A DNA stretch of 64,000 nucleotides from Paraburkholderia sp. BL21I4N1 (lineage in GTDB: Bacteria > Pseudomonadota > Gammaproteobacteria > Burkholderiales > Burkholderiaceae). The stretch is taken from assembly GCF_002973525.1 (NCBI RefSeq), contig NZ_PVEN01000005.1, positions 1-64,000 of the forward strand, written 5' to 3'. Made by a program: the position numbers and the translations under genes. The notes beneath the pieces were generated by a model, which ran no database searches, was not told where the DNA came from, and was given only the letters and a program-made list of their open reading frames with translations. This document shows positions 51,936-62,648 of the stretch, one piece after another. The stretch's first letter is position 1. Every line of letters starts with the position of its first letter.

Positions 51936-52140
51936 CAACGCCGTCGCGGCGCGCCTGAAAGCAGCCGCTTAAGCACTCCATTTCAATGAATCAGGCGCCG
52001 CGTTCCACGCGGCGTCCGGGGACCTTTTACGCCCGAAATTCCGCGAACGACGGTAGCCGATCCACGCCAGGACGAGTTCCGCCGCTTTCGTCGCATGTCG
52101 ATTTTTTAACGGCAAGTCCAACTCCAAGAGGAAAAACACC

Positions 52141-53241
52141 ATGCGTAATCAGACACTTCGGGCGACGCTGCTCGCGATGGGCGGGCTCAGCCTGTGCACC
52201 GGTGCGGCCCAAGCGCAGTCAAGCGTGACGCTGTACGGCATCGTGGATGGCGGTTTCACCTACACCAGCAACCAGGGCGGCAAATCGAACTACCAGGCGA
52301 GCGCCGGCAGCGAGCAGGGTTCGCGCTGGGGCCTGCTCGGCAGTGAAGACCTCGGTGGCGGGAATCATGCGGTATTCCGCCTCGAAAACGGCTTCAATCT
52401 GATGAACGGCACGGCCAGTGCAAACGGCCGCATCTTCGGACGGCAGGCGTGGGTCGGTCTGTCCAGCGACCGCTTCGGTACGGTGACATTGGGCCGCCAG
52501 TACAACGCTTCGCAGGACTTTCTGGAGCCGCTACAGCTCGCGACCGATTCGGTGCAGTACGGCACCCATCCGTTCGACGTCGACGATGTCAACAACACCT
52601 TCCGTACCGACAACTCGATCAAGTACGCCACGCCGTCTTTCGGTGGCTTTCAGGTCAACACGATGTATGCGCTGTCGGGCAACCCCGGCAACTTCGCGAC
52701 GAATCGCTCGTACAGCATCGGCGCGGGTTTCAACCGCGGACCATGGCATCTCGGCGCGGCGTACGTGGTGCTCGACCATCCCGCGACCGACACGACCGGC
52801 GCGATTCCGTCCGACAACTACTTCACGTTCCTCAAGGGCATCAGCAACCAGCGCATCTACGGCGCGGGCGGACTGTACGACATCGGCAACGCAAGCGTGG
52901 GGCTGATGTACACGAATACCCGTTTCGAGCTCACCCCCGCGAGCCAATACCAGACCTATCAGAACGCGGAAGCCAGCCTGCACTACCGGATCACGCCGGC
53001 GTTGCACGCATTGATCGGCGAGACCTATACCAACGTCTCGACGAACGGCAAGGTCGACTCGTGGCACTACTGGCAAACGACGACCGCATTGCAGTACTTC
53101 CTGTCGAAATCCACCGACGTCTATATCGATCTGCTCTATCAGCGCGCGACCAACGCGGTCGCGCAGATCGAGGGCACCTCGGGTCCGTCGAGCAGCGGCA
53201 CGCAGTTCCTCACGGTCGCGGGTATCCGACACAAGTTCTGA
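52141..53241 (+). CDS. Gram-negative porin (OmpC-like, Burkholderia type)
   Basis: A 366-residue outer-membrane porin: signal peptide ending GAAQAQS, first strand SVTLYGIVDGGFTYTSN, the SRWGLLGSEDLGGGNHAVFR block, GRQAWVGLSSDRFGTVTLG and a C-terminal aromatic residue (VAGIRHKF) needed for Bam assembly. It forms a trimeric channel for small solutes. AGAGG lies upstream. A 205-bp gap separates it from the hydrolase, so it is probably separately transcribed. Confidence 0.95.
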   Translation: MRNQTLRATLLAMGGLSLCTGAAQAQSSVTLYGIVDGGFTYTSNQGGKSNYQASAGSEQGSRWGLLGSEDLGGGNHAVFRLENGFNLMNGTASANGRIFGRQAWVGLSSDRFGTVTLGRQYNASQDFLEPLQLATDSVQYGTHPFDVDDVNNTFRTDNSIKYATPSFGGFQVNTMYALSGNPGNFATNRSYSIGAGFNRGPWHLGAAYVVLDHPATDTTGAIPSDNYFTFLKGISNQRIYGAGGLYDIGNASVGLMYTNTRFELTPASQYQTYQNAEASLHYRITPALHALIGETYTNVSTNGKVDSWHYWQTTTALQYFLSKSTDVYIDLLYQRATNAVAQIEGTSGPSSSGTQFLTVAGIRHKF

Positions 53242-53342
53242 CGTCGTCCGCAATCGCGAGGCAAACCGGGCAAGCCTCATGCCGCCCGGTTCTTCTCTGG
53301 CTGCGCAGTGGCTTCCAATACGGGAAACTTTAGGGAACTGCA

Positions 53343-54908
53343 ATGAGAATGGCTATTTCAGGCATACGGATCAGGATCGTGCTGGCATTCGGTCTGTGCG
53401 CCGCGTTGATCGCGCTGCTCGGCCTGCTAGGCGCGCGTGGCATGTCGGTGCTCAGCGCGAACATGCAGGGCATGTACTCGGCGGACACCGTGCCGCTCGC
53501 CGACCTCACCGTCGTGGAGAGTTCCGCATTGAGAATCCGGCTCGGCCTGATGCGAATGCCGTCCCTGCAGCATCGCGGCGATATGGAAGCGATGATCGAT
53601 CGTCTTGCCACCACCCAGCACGCGCTCGAAACGGCATGGCGCGACTACTATCCGGCGCGCGTCACGCAACCGGACGAGCGCGACGTCGCGCGGCACATCG
53701 ACGCCGCTATCGCAGCGTTCGCGCCGCAGGCGGCGCACGCTGCCTCGGCCCTGAACGCCGGTGACGCCGCGCTCGGGCAACCCTTGCTCGACGCGCTCGC
53801 CGATTCAAGCCAGATCATCTACAACGGCGCCGACCGGATCGCCGCCATCAAGACCACGCATGCCCGGCAAACCGCCAACGACGGCGCGCGGCGCTACCGG
53901 CAGCTACTGCTGCTGTGTGGCGGCGCGGTTGCGATCGGACTCGCCGTCGCGGGCGGTGTCGGTGGCTACCTGGTGCGCGCGATCTCGCGACCGCTTAATG
54001 CTTCGGTCGCGATCGCGCACCGGATCGCCGACGGTTGGCTGGACAATCCAATCGCGGCGCACGCCGAAGACGAATTTGGTCAACTATTGCACGCGCTCGC
54101 GCAGATGGATGCGCGGCTTGTCGATATCGTGCGGCGTATTCAGACGTCGAGCGAATTGATTCTGACGGCCTCCAGCGAAATCGCGGACGGCAACCTCGAT
54201 CTCTCCGCGCGAACCGAACAGCAGGCGGCCTCGCTCGAACAAACGGCCGCCAGCATGGCGCAGATCGCCGTGACGACTCAGCGGAACGCCACACAGGCGC
54301 GCGAAGCCATGCAATCCGCCGCCGACACCGCGCGGATCGCGCGAGACGGCGATGCGGCCGCCGCACGCATGCTCACGACGATGAGCGACATCAGCGAGCA
54401 ATCCGCGCGGATTGCCGAGATCACGACGTTGATCGAAGGCATCGCGTTTCAGACCAATATTCTCGCGCTGAACGCGGCCGTCGAAGCGGCGCGCGCGGGC
54501 GAAATCGGGCGCGGCTTCGCCGTCGTCGCCGCGGAAGTCCGCACCTTGGCGCAGCGTTCGTCCATTGCGGCAAAGGAAATTCGCGAGCTGATCCGCACCT
54601 CGTCCGTCACGGTGCAGGCCGGATCGGTGCACGCCGAACAGGTGGTCCGCAAGATGACCGACATCGCGCATGCCATCGACCGGGTTGCCGGCATCAACGC
54701 GGAGATGTCGGCGTCGTCGGACGAACAGTCGCTGGGTGTCGAGCAGATCAACAAGGCGGTGAGCCAACTCGACGAGGTCACGCAACGCAATGCCGCATTG
54801 GTCGAGGAGGCCGCGGCGGTAACACAGAGCCTCGAGGAACAGGTCAGCCAACAGCGGCAAATGTTGACCGCGTTTCGCTTTAGCGCGGCTTCTCCGGAAG
54901 GCCGCTAG
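53343..54908 (+). CDS. methyl-accepting chemotaxis protein
   Basis: A 521-residue receptor: N-terminal membrane helix ([20 protein letters not shown]), a four-helix-bundle periplasmic domain with the Tar-type [19 protein letters not shown], a second helix ([20 protein letters not shown]), a HAMP domain and a cytoplasmic signalling tip ([36 protein letters not shown]). No C-terminal NWETF-type tail for CheR. The ligand is not evident. It lies between a porin and a polyol operon, so it may sense a nutrient handled here. It converges on xylB with eight bases between stops. Confidence 0.93.
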   Translation: MRMAISGIRIRIVLAFGLCAALIALLGLLGARGMSVLSANMQGMYSADTVPLADLTVVESSALRIRLGLMRMPSLQHRGDMEAMIDRLATTQHALETAWRDYYPARVTQPDERDVARHIDAAIAAFAPQAAHAASALNAGDAALGQPLLDALADSSQIIYNGADRIAAIKTTHARQTANDGARRYRQLLLLCGGAVAIGLAVAGGVGGYLVRAISRPLNASVAIAHRIADGWLDNPIAAHAEDEFGQLLHALAQMDARLVDIVRRIQTSSELILTASSEIADGNLDLSARTEQQAASLEQTAASMAQIAVTTQRNATQAREAMQSAADTARIARDGDAAAARMLTTMSDISEQSARIAEITTLIEGIAFQTNILALNAAVEAARAGEIGRGFAVVAAEVRTLAQRSSIAAKEIRELIRTSSVTVQAGSVHAEQVVRKMTDIAHAIDRVAGINAEMSASSDEQSLGVEQINKAVSQLDEVTQRNAALVEEAAAVTQSLEEQVSQQRQMLTAFRFSAASPEGR

Positions 54909-54916
54909 CCCATGCC

Positions 54917-56377
54917 CTACCGCGCAAACTCCTCCCTGAGCGCCGCATAAATCCGCCGATACCGCGCCAGCCGATCCTCGGCCATGGCCCGCTTTGCCGC
55001 CTCCGGTTCACACACCTCGACCGTCGCCGGTGCCGTACACACCAGCCCAACGCTCTCCTGCGTCACCGCCAACCGCGCCAACCTCGCGGCCCCCAATGCA
55101 GCCCCGACATCGCCGCCCTGATGCCGCCGCATCGCGACTCCCGTCGCGGTCGCGCAAAGCGTCGCCCAAAACCGGCTACGCGAGCCACCGCCAATAAACG
55201 ACGCCGTCTCCAGCGACGTCCCCGCGCCCTGCAATGCCGCATAGCCATCGGCCATGGCGAACGCCACGCCTTCCATCACGCTATAGGCGAGATCGGCGTC
55301 GCCATGAGCGCCCGTCAAGCCCCAAAACACGCCCTTCGCATTCGCGTCGTTGTGCGGCGTCCGCTCGCCGCTCAGATACGGCAAAAACAACGGCGCCCGC
55401 TGCGCATCCGCCGTCTCCGCGCAACTGACCAGGTCGGCCACCTCCTTGCCCAACAACTCGGACAACCACGCCAGACTCGACGCCGCCGACAGAATCACAC
55501 TCATCTGATGCCAGCGCGCCGGCAAGCAATGGCAGAACGCATGCACCGCCTGCGCGGGATTCGGCGCGAACCGGTCGGTGCCGGCAAACAGCACGCCCGA
55601 TGTCCCCAGCGACAGAAACGCGCTACCCGCATCGGCAACGCCCATCCCGATCGCGCTCGCCGCGTTGTCGCCCGCGCCACCGCACAACGTCACGGGGCCC
55701 GCAATGCCCCATTCGCGCCGCAATCCGTCGTGCAATTGCGCCGCCGCATCGCTGCCTTCCACCAGCCTCGGCATATGCTCGCGCGACAAGCCCGTTGCCG
55801 CGAGCATCCGGTCCGACCAGTCCCGCTTCGCGACATCGAGCCACAGCGTGCCGGACGCATCGGACATATCGGACACGAACTCGCCGCTGAGCCGCCACGC
55901 GACATAGTCCTTCGGCAGCAGCACTTTGTGCGCGGCGCGAAACACGGCCGGCTCGTACTTCGACAGCCACAGCAGTTTTGGCGCGGTGAAGCCCGGCATC
56001 GCCAGATTGCCGGTGATCGAACGCGATTCGGGCACCAGCGCCTCAAGTTCCACACATTCGGCAAACGCGCGGGTGTCGTTCCACAGAATCGCCGGACGCA
56101 ACACCTGCCCCGCGCGATCGAGCAAGGTCGCGCCATGCATCTGCCCGGACAGACCGATCCCGCGCAGCGCGGCAAACGCGCCGGGATCCGCGGCCCGCAC
56201 CTGCGCGATCGCATCGAGCGTGGCATGCCACCACGCCTGCGGACTCTGCTCGGACCAATGCGGATGAATATGCTCGACGTCGAGTCGCGCGCTACCGGTG
56301 GCGATCGTGGTCGACGCGTCGTCGGTGAGAAGGGTTTTTACCTCGGAGGTGCCGAGGTCGATGCCAAGGAAGGTCAA
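54917..56377 (-). CDS. xylB: xylulokinase
   Basis: A 486-residue FGGY-family sugar kinase phosphorylating D-xylulose to D-xylulose 5-phosphate. The N-terminal phosphate loop is FLGIDLGTSEVKTLL; GLSGQMHGATLLD is diagnostic of xylulokinase; CGGAGDNAASAIGMGV and FIGGGSRSRFWATL mark the ATP domain. It ends the polyol operon and follows the AraC gene by 55 bp. With the dehydrogenase upstream it completes conversion of a pentitol into a pentose phosphate intermediate. Confidence 0.92.
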   Translation of the reverse strand: MTFLGIDLGTSEVKTLLTDDASTTIATGSARLDVEHIHPHWSEQSPQAWWHATLDAIAQVRAADPGAFAALRGIGLSGQMHGATLLDRAGQVLRPAILWNDTRAFAECVELEALVPESRSITGNLAMPGFTAPKLLWLSKYEPAVFRAAHKVLLPKDYVAWRLSGEFVSDMSDASGTLWLDVAKRDWSDRMLAATGLSREHMPRLVEGSDAAAQLHDGLRREWGIAGPVTLCGGAGDNAASAIGMGVADAGSAFLSLGTSGVLFAGTDRFAPNPAQAVHAFCHCLPARWHQMSVILSAASSLAWLSELLGKEVADLVSCAETADAQRAPLFLPYLSGERTPHNDANAKGVFWGLTGAHGDADLAYSVMEGVAFAMADGYAALQGAGTSLETASFIGGGSRSRFWATLCATATGVAMRRHQGGDVGAALGAARLARLAVTQESVGLVCTAPATVEVCEPEAAKRAMAEDRLARYRRIYAALREEFAR

Positions 56378-56432
56378 GAGTGTCGTCCTCGTGTTGGCAG
56401 CCTACCGTCATGTCATGCAGACAGGTGCACGG

Positions 56433-57311
56433 TCAAGCCGCGATCATGTGTTCGTTGAGCTGATGCAGCGCGCGAAATTTCGACGGCGGCATCGCCTTCG
56501 TTTCCAGGAATTGACGATTGAAATTCGACAGATTATTGAAGCCCACGCGATAGCAGATCTCCGTCACGCTCAGCGTGGAGCACATCAGCAGTTCACACGC
56601 CTCGTTGATACGCAACCGGTTCTGGTACTGCACGAACGTGCAGCCGGTGTGCCGCCGGAAAAAACGCGTGAACGTGCTGACGCTCATGCCGGCCAGTTCG
56701 GCGACATCCGCTTCGCGCAACGTGCCCGGCAAATTCTGTTGAATGTAGGACAGCACCTGATTGATCGTGGACTGCATGTAGCGATGCGCGTTGACATCGT
56801 ACGAAGGGCCCGCGAGCAACCTGCGCTCGCCGCACGACGACAAACGGTCGAAGATCGACATCAGCAGTTCGACGCGGCGGCAGCCGTGCGAAACGGCCAG
56901 TTCCAGCATCCTGGGCGCAATCGCCAGACCCACGGCATCCGGAAACTGGATGCCGCGCGCGGCGTCGTCGATCAGGCCGACGATCGAATGCAGTTCGGTG
57001 AATGCGGCCGCCATCCGTTCGACCGCGTCGCGCGAGAACTGCAGCACCACGTCGCGCGACGGCACGGTGTCGCCCTCGCCCACTTCGCTGATCCAGTTGT
57101 GCGGCAGATTCGGTCCGGTGATCACCAGGTTGCCCGGCGCGAAATCGCCGATAAAGTCGCCGACGAAGAACTTACCCGTCGACGCCCGGATCACATGAAT
57201 CTCATACTCCGGATGAAAGTGCCATTTGGCCACCGTATGCGGGTAATCGTGCGCCCACGCGCGAAACGATTCGTCGCGCCGCGTGTGCACCAACTCCAGG
57301 TCTGGATTCAT
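56433..57311 (-). CDS. AraC-family regulator of the polyol operon
   Basis: A 292-residue regulator. The N-terminal cupin (KWHFHPEYEIHVIR, GNLVITGPNLPHNW) probably binds the sugar alcohol; the C-terminal double helix-turn-helix is ADVAELAGMSVSTFTRFFRR and CELLMCSTLSVTEICYRVGF. Encoded inside the operon, between the ATPase and xylulokinase genes, it is likely an activator of the whole set. Confidence 0.9.
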   Translation of the reverse strand: MNPDLELVHTRRDESFRAWAHDYPHTVAKWHFHPEYEIHVIRASTGKFFVGDFIGDFAPGNLVITGPNLPHNWISEVGEGDTVPSRDVVLQFSRDAVERMAAAFTELHSIVGLIDDAARGIQFPDAVGLAIAPRMLELAVSHGCRRVELLMSIFDRLSSCGERRLLAGPSYDVNAHRYMQSTINQVLSYIQQNLPGTLREADVAELAGMSVSTFTRFFRRHTGCTFVQYQNRLRINEACELLMCSTLSVTEICYRVGFNNLSNFNRQFLETKAMPPSKFRALHQLNEHMIAA

Positions 57312-57353
57312 ACCGTCTCTCCTCCTCGGCCGTCTCGACGCCGCGCTTTTTCG

Positions 57354-58529
57354 TTAGTGCAAAGCCGCGCCCTGTACCTTCGCGTCCTGGTGCGGCGCGC
57401 TGCCGAACTGCTGCGTGGCGCGCTGCGCAGCGGGCAACGAGACGTTCTGCTCGGTGCCCGCATCGAAAACATGCAGGTCGGCGACTTTGAACTGGAACGT
57501 TACCACGCTATCGCGTTGCGGCAGGTCGCTCGCCGGTATCAGCGCGGCCATCCGTTCGCCAGCGAAATCGAACGTAACGAGCGCTTCCGCGCCCAGCAGT
57601 TCGATCAGCTCGACGTTGCCGCCCAGCTTGAGCACGCCGGGGTCTTCTTCCGCTGACGCCAGCTTCAGATAGTTCGGCCGGATCGCCAGCTTCACCGCCT
57701 GACCGCGTTGCAAGCCGGCGAAACGCGCACCGGCAAGCGGCCAACGCTCGCCCTGCACGTCGACGAAACAGCTGTCGCCGATTCGTTCGACCACGCCGGC
57801 GACGAGATTCATCGCCGGCGTGCCGATGAAACCCGCCGCGAACAGCGTCCGTGGAAAATGGTAAAGATCGGACGGCGTACCGGCCTGTTCGATCCGTCCG
57901 CCGCGCATCAGGATCACCCGGTCGGCAAGCGTCATGGCCTCAAGCTGGTCGTGCGTGACGTACACCGTGGTGGTTTTCAGGCGCTGATGCAAACGCTTGA
58001 TATCGCCGCGTAGTTGCGCCCGCAACTTGGCGTCGAGATTGGACAGCGGCTCGTCGAACAGAAACACTTCGGGCGTTTTTATCATCGCGCGCGCGATCGC
58101 CGCGCGCTGCTGCTGGCCGCCCGACATAGCGCGCGGTTTGCGGTCGAGCAGCGCGTCGAGGTTCAGCATCGCGGCCACTTCACGCACGCGACGATCGATC
58201 TCCGCGGCCGGCACCTTGAGGCGGCGCAGACCGAACGCGACGTTGTCGTACACCGTCATATGCGGATACAGCGCGTAGTTCTGGAACACCATCGCGACGT
58301 TGCGTTCGCGCGCTGGCAGGTCGTTGACGACCGTTTCGCCGATCGCCAGATCGCCGCCGCTGATCCCTTCGAGACCCGCGATCATGCGCAGCATCGTGGA
58401 CTTGCCGCAGCCCGACGGCCCAAGCAGGACGACGAACTCGCCGTCGTCGATTTCCATATCGAGCGGATGCAGCGCGGGCGGGCCGCCGTCGTAGTGTTTC
58501 GTCAGACCTTTGCAAACGATTTTAGCCAT
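57354..58529 (-). CDS. carbohydrate ABC transporter ATPase (MalK/UgpC-like)
   Basis: A 391-residue ATPase: GPSGCGKSTMLRMIAGLE, signature MSGGQQQRAAIARAMIKTPE, Walker B FLFDEPLSNLDAKLR, H-loop VYVTHDQLEAM, then a C-terminal TOBE/regulatory part (about 240-370). It powers the permeases encoded upstream. Only 3 bp separate it from the dehydrogenase stop. Confidence 0.93.
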   Translation of the reverse strand: MAKIVCKGLTKHYDGGPPALHPLDMEIDDGEFVVLLGPSGCGKSTMLRMIAGLEGISGGDLAIGETVVNDLPARERNVAMVFQNYALYPHMTVYDNVAFGLRRLKVPAAEIDRRVREVAAMLNLDALLDRKPRAMSGGQQQRAAIARAMIKTPEVFLFDEPLSNLDAKLRAQLRGDIKRLHQRLKTTTVYVTHDQLEAMTLADRVILMRGGRIEQAGTPSDLYHFPRTLFAAGFIGTPAMNLVAGVVERIGDSCFVDVQGERWPLAGARFAGLQRGQAVKLAIRPNYLKLASAEEDPGVLKLGGNVELIELLGAEALVTFDFAGERMAALIPASDLPQRDSVVTFQFKVADLHVFDAGTEQNVSLPAAQRATQQFGSAPHQDAKVQGAALH

Positions 58530-58532
58530 GGC

Positions 58533-59567
58533 TCAATCCATTTCGATCTGGATTTTGACGTCGTTCGGGTGCCCCGCCGCCGCCTCTTCGAACGCCTTGA
58601 GGCCATCGGCGAACGCGAACTTGCGCGAGATGAACGGCTTCACGTCGATCATGCCCGAGCTGATCAACGCCAGCGCGCGCGGGAACACATTCGCATAGCG
58701 GAACACCGATTCGAGCCGCGCCTCTTTTGCCTGCATCGCGACGACGTCGAGCGGCACGCGATCCACCGGCATGCCGACCAGCACCGCGCAGCCGCCGGGA
58801 CACAGCAGGTCGAACAGATCGTCGTAGACCTTCGCGTTGCCGCTCGCTTCGAACACGACGTCGGCGCCCCACCTTGTGGTGACGTCCTGAACCACGTCGG
58901 TCAACTTCTGCTCGCGTACGTTCACCGTCGTTACCGCCGGATTGCCGGCGAACAGCGCCAGCTTTTCCTTGATCACGTCCGCGAGAATGACGCGCGACGC
59001 CCCGCCCGCCAGCGCCGCCAGCGCCGTCATCGCGCCGATCGTCCCGGCGCCGATCACGACGGCGACGTCGCCGGGTTTCATGGCGGCCTTCTTCGCGGCC
59101 TGCAAGCCGATCGACAACGGCTCGACAATCGCGCCCTCCGCGAACGACACGTTGTCCGGCAGCCGGAACGTGAAAGCCGCCGGATGCACGACGTAAGGCG
59201 TCAGGCAGCCATGAATCGGCGGCGTCGCCCAGAACCGCACGGCGGGATCCAGGTTGTAGAGACCGCGCATGGTCGCGGGCGAGTCGAATTGCGGCACCCC
59301 CGGCTCCATGCACACGCGGTCGCCGACGCGCAGATGCGTGACCTCACTGCCGGTTTCGACCACCGTTCCGGACGCTTCGTGGCCCAGCACCATGGGCGCT
59401 TCGACCTTGAATGGACCGATGCGCCCATGCGCGTAGTAATGCACGTCGCTACCGCACACGCCGACCGTATGAATCTTGATCCTGACGTCGCGCGGCCCGA
59501 CGTCGAGCGGCAGATCGATATCGCGCAGCGCGAGTCGGCGTGCTTCTTCGAGTACGAGGGCTTTCAA
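58533..59567 (-). CDS. zinc-dependent polyol dehydrogenase (xylitol/sorbitol type)
   Basis: A 344-residue MDR-family dehydrogenase. The catalytic zinc ligands are the Cys of [14 protein letters not shown] and the HE of [14 protein letters not shown]; the NAD fold has [20 protein letters not shown]. The structural-zinc Cys lobe is replaced by [20 protein letters not shown] and [20 protein letters not shown], the pattern I associate with bacterial xylitol dehydrogenases. It would oxidise the imported polyol to a ketose, D-xylulose if the substrate is xylitol or D-arabinitol. Linked genes fit this. Confidence 0.9.
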   Translation of the reverse strand: MKALVLEEARRLALRDIDLPLDVGPRDVRIKIHTVGVCGSDVHYYAHGRIGPFKVEAPMVLGHEASGTVVETGSEVTHLRVGDRVCMEPGVPQFDSPATMRGLYNLDPAVRFWATPPIHGCLTPYVVHPAAFTFRLPDNVSFAEGAIVEPLSIGLQAAKKAAMKPGDVAVVIGAGTIGAMTALAALAGGASRVILADVIKEKLALFAGNPAVTTVNVREQKLTDVVQDVTTRWGADVVFEASGNAKVYDDLFDLLCPGGCAVLVGMPVDRVPLDVVAMQAKEARLESVFRYANVFPRALALISSGMIDVKPFISRKFAFADGLKAFEEAAAGHPNDVKIQIEMD

Positions 59568-59577
59568 AACATTCTCC

Positions 59578-60390
59578 TTACTTGCCTTTGAGCATTGAGT
59601 TCAACAGCCGGCTCAGCACGCCGACGAAAATGATCGGCGGTAACGCGAGCAGGACCGTGGACGCGTTGATCACACCCCACGGCACTTCCTGCCCGAGCGA
59701 CGTAAATGCGGACGCCACCACCGGCAGCGTCGCGCTTCTCGACGAGGTTAGCGCCAGCGCGATCATCAGTTCATTCCAGACCAGCACGAAGCTGAACACG
59801 ATGCCGCCCATCAGCGTGGTCGCGCTGATCGGCAACGCGATCCGCCAGAACACGCCGTATGGACCGTAACCATCCAGCGTGGCCGCCTCTTCGACTTCGC
59901 GCGGCAGACGCTGAAACACCGGGATCGACAGCCAGGTGATGGTGGACAGCGTGACCAGCAGATACGTCACCACCATCGAAAGTTTGGTGTCGTACAGGCC
60001 CAGGTCGACCCAGATTGCAATCAACGGAATCGCAACCGCCACCGGCGGCAAAAACCGCAGCGACAGCAGAAAGAATTGAATGTCGCGCTTGCCCGGCACG
60101 TGATAACGCGCGATCACATAAGCAGCAGGCACACCGAGCAACGCTCCCAGCAACACCGCGAAGCCCACGATCGACAGGCTATTGCCCAGTCCGATCAGCA
60201 CCTCCGGGCTCGACACGACCTGACGGTAGTTGTCGAGCGTCGGTGTAAAGATAAAACGCGGCGTCGGCGTGACGATGTCGAGCAGGTTCTTCAGCGAATT
60301 GAGGAACGCCCAGAAGATCGGAAACACGGCCACCAGCGCAAGCGCCAGGCCAAACGACCATGCAGCGCCGCGCGAAATCAGTCTTCCCAT
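59578..60390 (-). CDS. carbohydrate ABC transporter permease (MalG-like)
   Basis: A 270-residue permease with six helices and the EAA loop ([20 protein letters not shown]). The ATG at 60390 overlaps the end of the MalF-like gene by 13 bp; an open frame continuing further upstream lies over that gene and is not coding. [20 protein letters not shown] at the N-terminus is typical of the class. Confidence 0.92.
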   Translation of the reverse strand: MGRLISRGAAWSFGLALALVAVFPIFWAFLNSLKNLLDIVTPTPRFIFTPTLDNYRQVVSSPEVLIGLGNSLSIVGFAVLLGALLGVPAAYVIARYHVPGKRDIQFFLLSLRFLPPVAVAIPLIAIWVDLGLYDTKLSMVVTYLLVTLSTITWLSIPVFQRLPREVEEAATLDGYGPYGVFWRIALPISATTLMGGIVFSFVLVWNELMIALALTSSRSATLPVVASAFTSLGQEVPWGVINASTVLLALPPIIFVGVLSRLLNSMLKGK

Positions 60391-61256
60391 TTGTTCACCC
60401 GCTTCCAGATGAAAGTGAAAATCAGCGTGGTCGCCACCATCATCAGCACGGCCATACTCGACGCATACGACACTTTTCCGGACAAGCCGATTCCTTGCGA
60501 ATACGCGTACATGTCGAGGGTTTCCGTGGTGATGCCCGGTCCGCCTTTCGTCATCACGTAGACCAGATCGAACGAGCGCAGCGATTCGACCATCTTGATG
60601 AACACCAGACTCATGATCGGCACCTTCAGCATCGGCAGCGCGATATACGCGTACACCTGCCACGTGCGCGCGTAATCGAGCCGCGCGGCTTCGAGCGGTT
60701 CGGGCGGCAGCGTCTCCAGCAGCTTCAGCACGACGACCGCGAAAAACAGCCCCCATTGCCAGATGTCGACGAGCGCCACCGCGTACAACGCCAGGTGCGG
60801 GTCGGACAGAAAAGCGGTGTTGTCGACGCCGAGCAGTCCGAGCACCCAGCTCAGAATGCCGGTGAGCGGCGAATACATGAACTTCCAGATAAACGCCGCC
60901 GACACGCGCGGCAACAGCACCGGCACGATCAGCAGCAGCGAAATGACACCGCGCAGGCGGCCGTGAATCTGCTCGAACAGGTAGATCGCGATCAGCACGC
61001 CCACCACGACGGCGCCTAGCACGGTGGCGATTTCCCAGATCGCCGAGACCTCGATCGAATTGACGAAGCGCCGGTCCGAGAACAGCCGCGCGAAATTGCG
61101 GAACCACACGTACTCGCTATCCGGATAGCGCAGCACGCGGTTCTTCAGCGCGAGATTGATCGCCGCGATGGTGGGCACGAGACCCAAGACCGCCATCACG
61201 GCGAGCGGCGGCCCGAGAAATACGAACGGCAGGCTGGTTTTGCCCCGATTGAACAT
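60378..61256 (-). CDS. carbohydrate ABC transporter permease (MalF-like)
   Basis: A 292-residue permease: first helix LPFVFLGPPLAVMAVLGLVP, then five more, with the EAA loop PLEAARLDYARTWQVYAYIA and the late motif VYVMTKGGPGITTETLDMYA seen in sugar permeases. CGGAG precedes the ATG at 61256; the longer frame to 61346 has no such signal. Confidence 0.92.
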   Translation of the reverse strand: MFNRGKTSLPFVFLGPPLAVMAVLGLVPTIAAINLALKNRVLRYPDSEYVWFRNFARLFSDRRFVNSIEVSAIWEIATVLGAVVVGVLIAIYLFEQIHGRLRGVISLLLIVPVLLPRVSAAFIWKFMYSPLTGILSWVLGLLGVDNTAFLSDPHLALYAVALVDIWQWGLFFAVVVLKLLETLPPEPLEAARLDYARTWQVYAYIALPMLKVPIMSLVFIKMVESLRSFDLVYVMTKGGPGITTETLDMYAYSQGIGLSGKVSYASSMAVLMMVATTLIFTFIWKRVNKWED

Positions 61257-61373
61257 TGACGTCTCCGACAGCGGGGTCGAGCGCGAACCCAGCGTTCGCG
61301 CTCGACCTCCGAACCGATCTGCTGTGCCCCCCGCCGCGCGCGGCATGCAAGCTGCGGCCAGGAGGCGGCCGCG

Positions 61374-62648
61374 TTACTTCTTCGCGCCGTGTTCCATCGC
61401 GTCCTGCGCGTATTGAACGGCGTCGTTCAGGGTGGCCTGAACATCGGGCTGCGTGCCGGTGAAGATTTCTTCCAGCGCAATGCCGAGGTTGTCGCCGATG
61501 TCGGGCCACTGCGGGCTCGACCAGATCGTGACCTTGGTCACCGGATTGGTATCGTTCAGGCCGGCGAGAATCTGCGGCTTGACGTGCTTCTGGAAGTAAT
61601 CGCTCTTGATCGTGCTGGCCCGGTTGTAGTCGCTAAAGACGTTGTCGCGCAGGCGAGCCTGCTCCTGGTCCTTGCCGGTCGCCCAGGCAATGAACTTGCC
61701 TGCGGCCTGGCGCGTGCATTCGTCCTTGGCGCCCACCGACGAAATCGCCAGCCCGTGACCATAGGCCGCGGACGGCAACGGCGCAGGCGGTCTGACGTAG
61801 CCCACCTTGTCCGCCACGCTCGACTTGGTCGGGTCTTCCATCCAGTCGGCGAACGGTGTCGATTCGATCATGAAGGCGACCTTGCCGGAGCGGAACGCTT
61901 CGAGCGCGTTGCTCCAGTCGTAGGTCGCCGCGCCGGGAGGCGCGTATTTGAAGAGGTCGCGATACAGCAGCGTGGCTTTCACGGCGCCCGGCGAATTGAA
62001 GGCTGCCGCCTGATTCTTGTCGGTCCACGTGCCGCCTTCGGCGAGCATGAACGGCGCCCAGCGCCAAACGTTCATGCCCGAGCCGCGTTGCCCGCGTGCC
62101 ACCCAGCCATACATGTTCGGCGGCGCATTGAGCTTCTTGATGTCGGCGACGAGTTCGTCGAGCGTTTTCGGCACCGGCAGATGCGCTTTCTCCAACAGAT
62201 CGCGACGATAGAACAGGAAGTCGCCGCCGCCGATCAGCGGCGCGAAATACGCGACGCCTTTATAGCTCGCCACCGCGCGACGGCCGGGCAGGAAGTCGTC
62301 GTAGTCAGCGTCTTTCGGGTAGTACTTCAGGAGCGGCACGACCCAGCCGGCCGAGGCAAACTCGGCGACGTTCGCTTCGTCGACATAGTAGATCTGGTAG
62401 GAACCCGCACCCGTCGACGCATCCAGCCGCGATTTGGAGCGCCGGTCGTTCTCGCCGAAGTAATTGATTTCAACCTTGGTGCCGCTACGCTTTTCATAAT
62501 CGGGCAGCGACTTCTCCATGACCGTCAGGCCGAGGCTCTTTTGTGCCAGCACCTTGAGCACGGGAACGTTACAGGTCTGCGCCGTCGCCAGCACGGGAAG
62601 GCTTGCGCCCACCACCGCGCACGCTGTCAACCAATGAATGGATTTCAC
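61374..62648 (-). CDS. sugar-alcohol ABC binding protein (SBP family 1)
   Basis: A 424-residue periplasmic protein. A signal peptide (KSIHWLTACAVVGASLPVLA, cleavage near ATA-QT) is followed by LPDYEKRSGTKVEINYFGEN, YQIYYVDEANVAEFASAGWV and PLIGGGDFLFYRRDLLEKAH. I chose the GTG at 62648, which has GGAG six bases upstream and places the signal peptide correctly; an ATG at 62687 would add 13 residues. First gene of the polyol operon; its promoter should lie in 62649-62901. Confidence 0.9.
   Translation of the reverse strand: MKSIHWLTACAVVGASLPVLATAQTCNVPVLKVLAQKSLGLTVMEKSLPDYEKRSGTKVEINYFGENDRRSKSRLDASTGAGSYQIYYVDEANVAEFASAGWVVPLLKYYPKDADYDDFLPGRRAVASYKGVAYFAPLIGGGDFLFYRRDLLEKAHLPVPKTLDELVADIKKLNAPPNMYGWVARGQRGSGMNVWRWAPFMLAEGGTWTDKNQAAAFNSPGAVKATLLYRDLFKYAPPGAATYDWSNALEAFRSGKVAFMIESTPFADWMEDPTKSSVADKVGYVRPPAPLPSAAYGHGLAISSVGAKDECTRQAAGKFIAWATGKDQEQARLRDNVFSDYNRASTIKSDYFQKHVKPQILAGLNDTNPVTKVTIWSSPQWPDIGDNLGIALEEIFTGTQPDVQATLNDAVQYAQDAMEHGAKK

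Noticed and set aside
51996-52014. GC-rich hairpin before the porin as a terminator of the peptide operon
   Set aside because: The stem is good, but no T tract follows immediately.
55121-56458. Long plus-strand frames opposite xylB, the ATPase/dehydrogenase genes (58014-59591) and the binding protein (61389-62726)
   Set aside because: All are Arg/His/Gln-rich high-GC shadows of well-recognised minus-strand genes.
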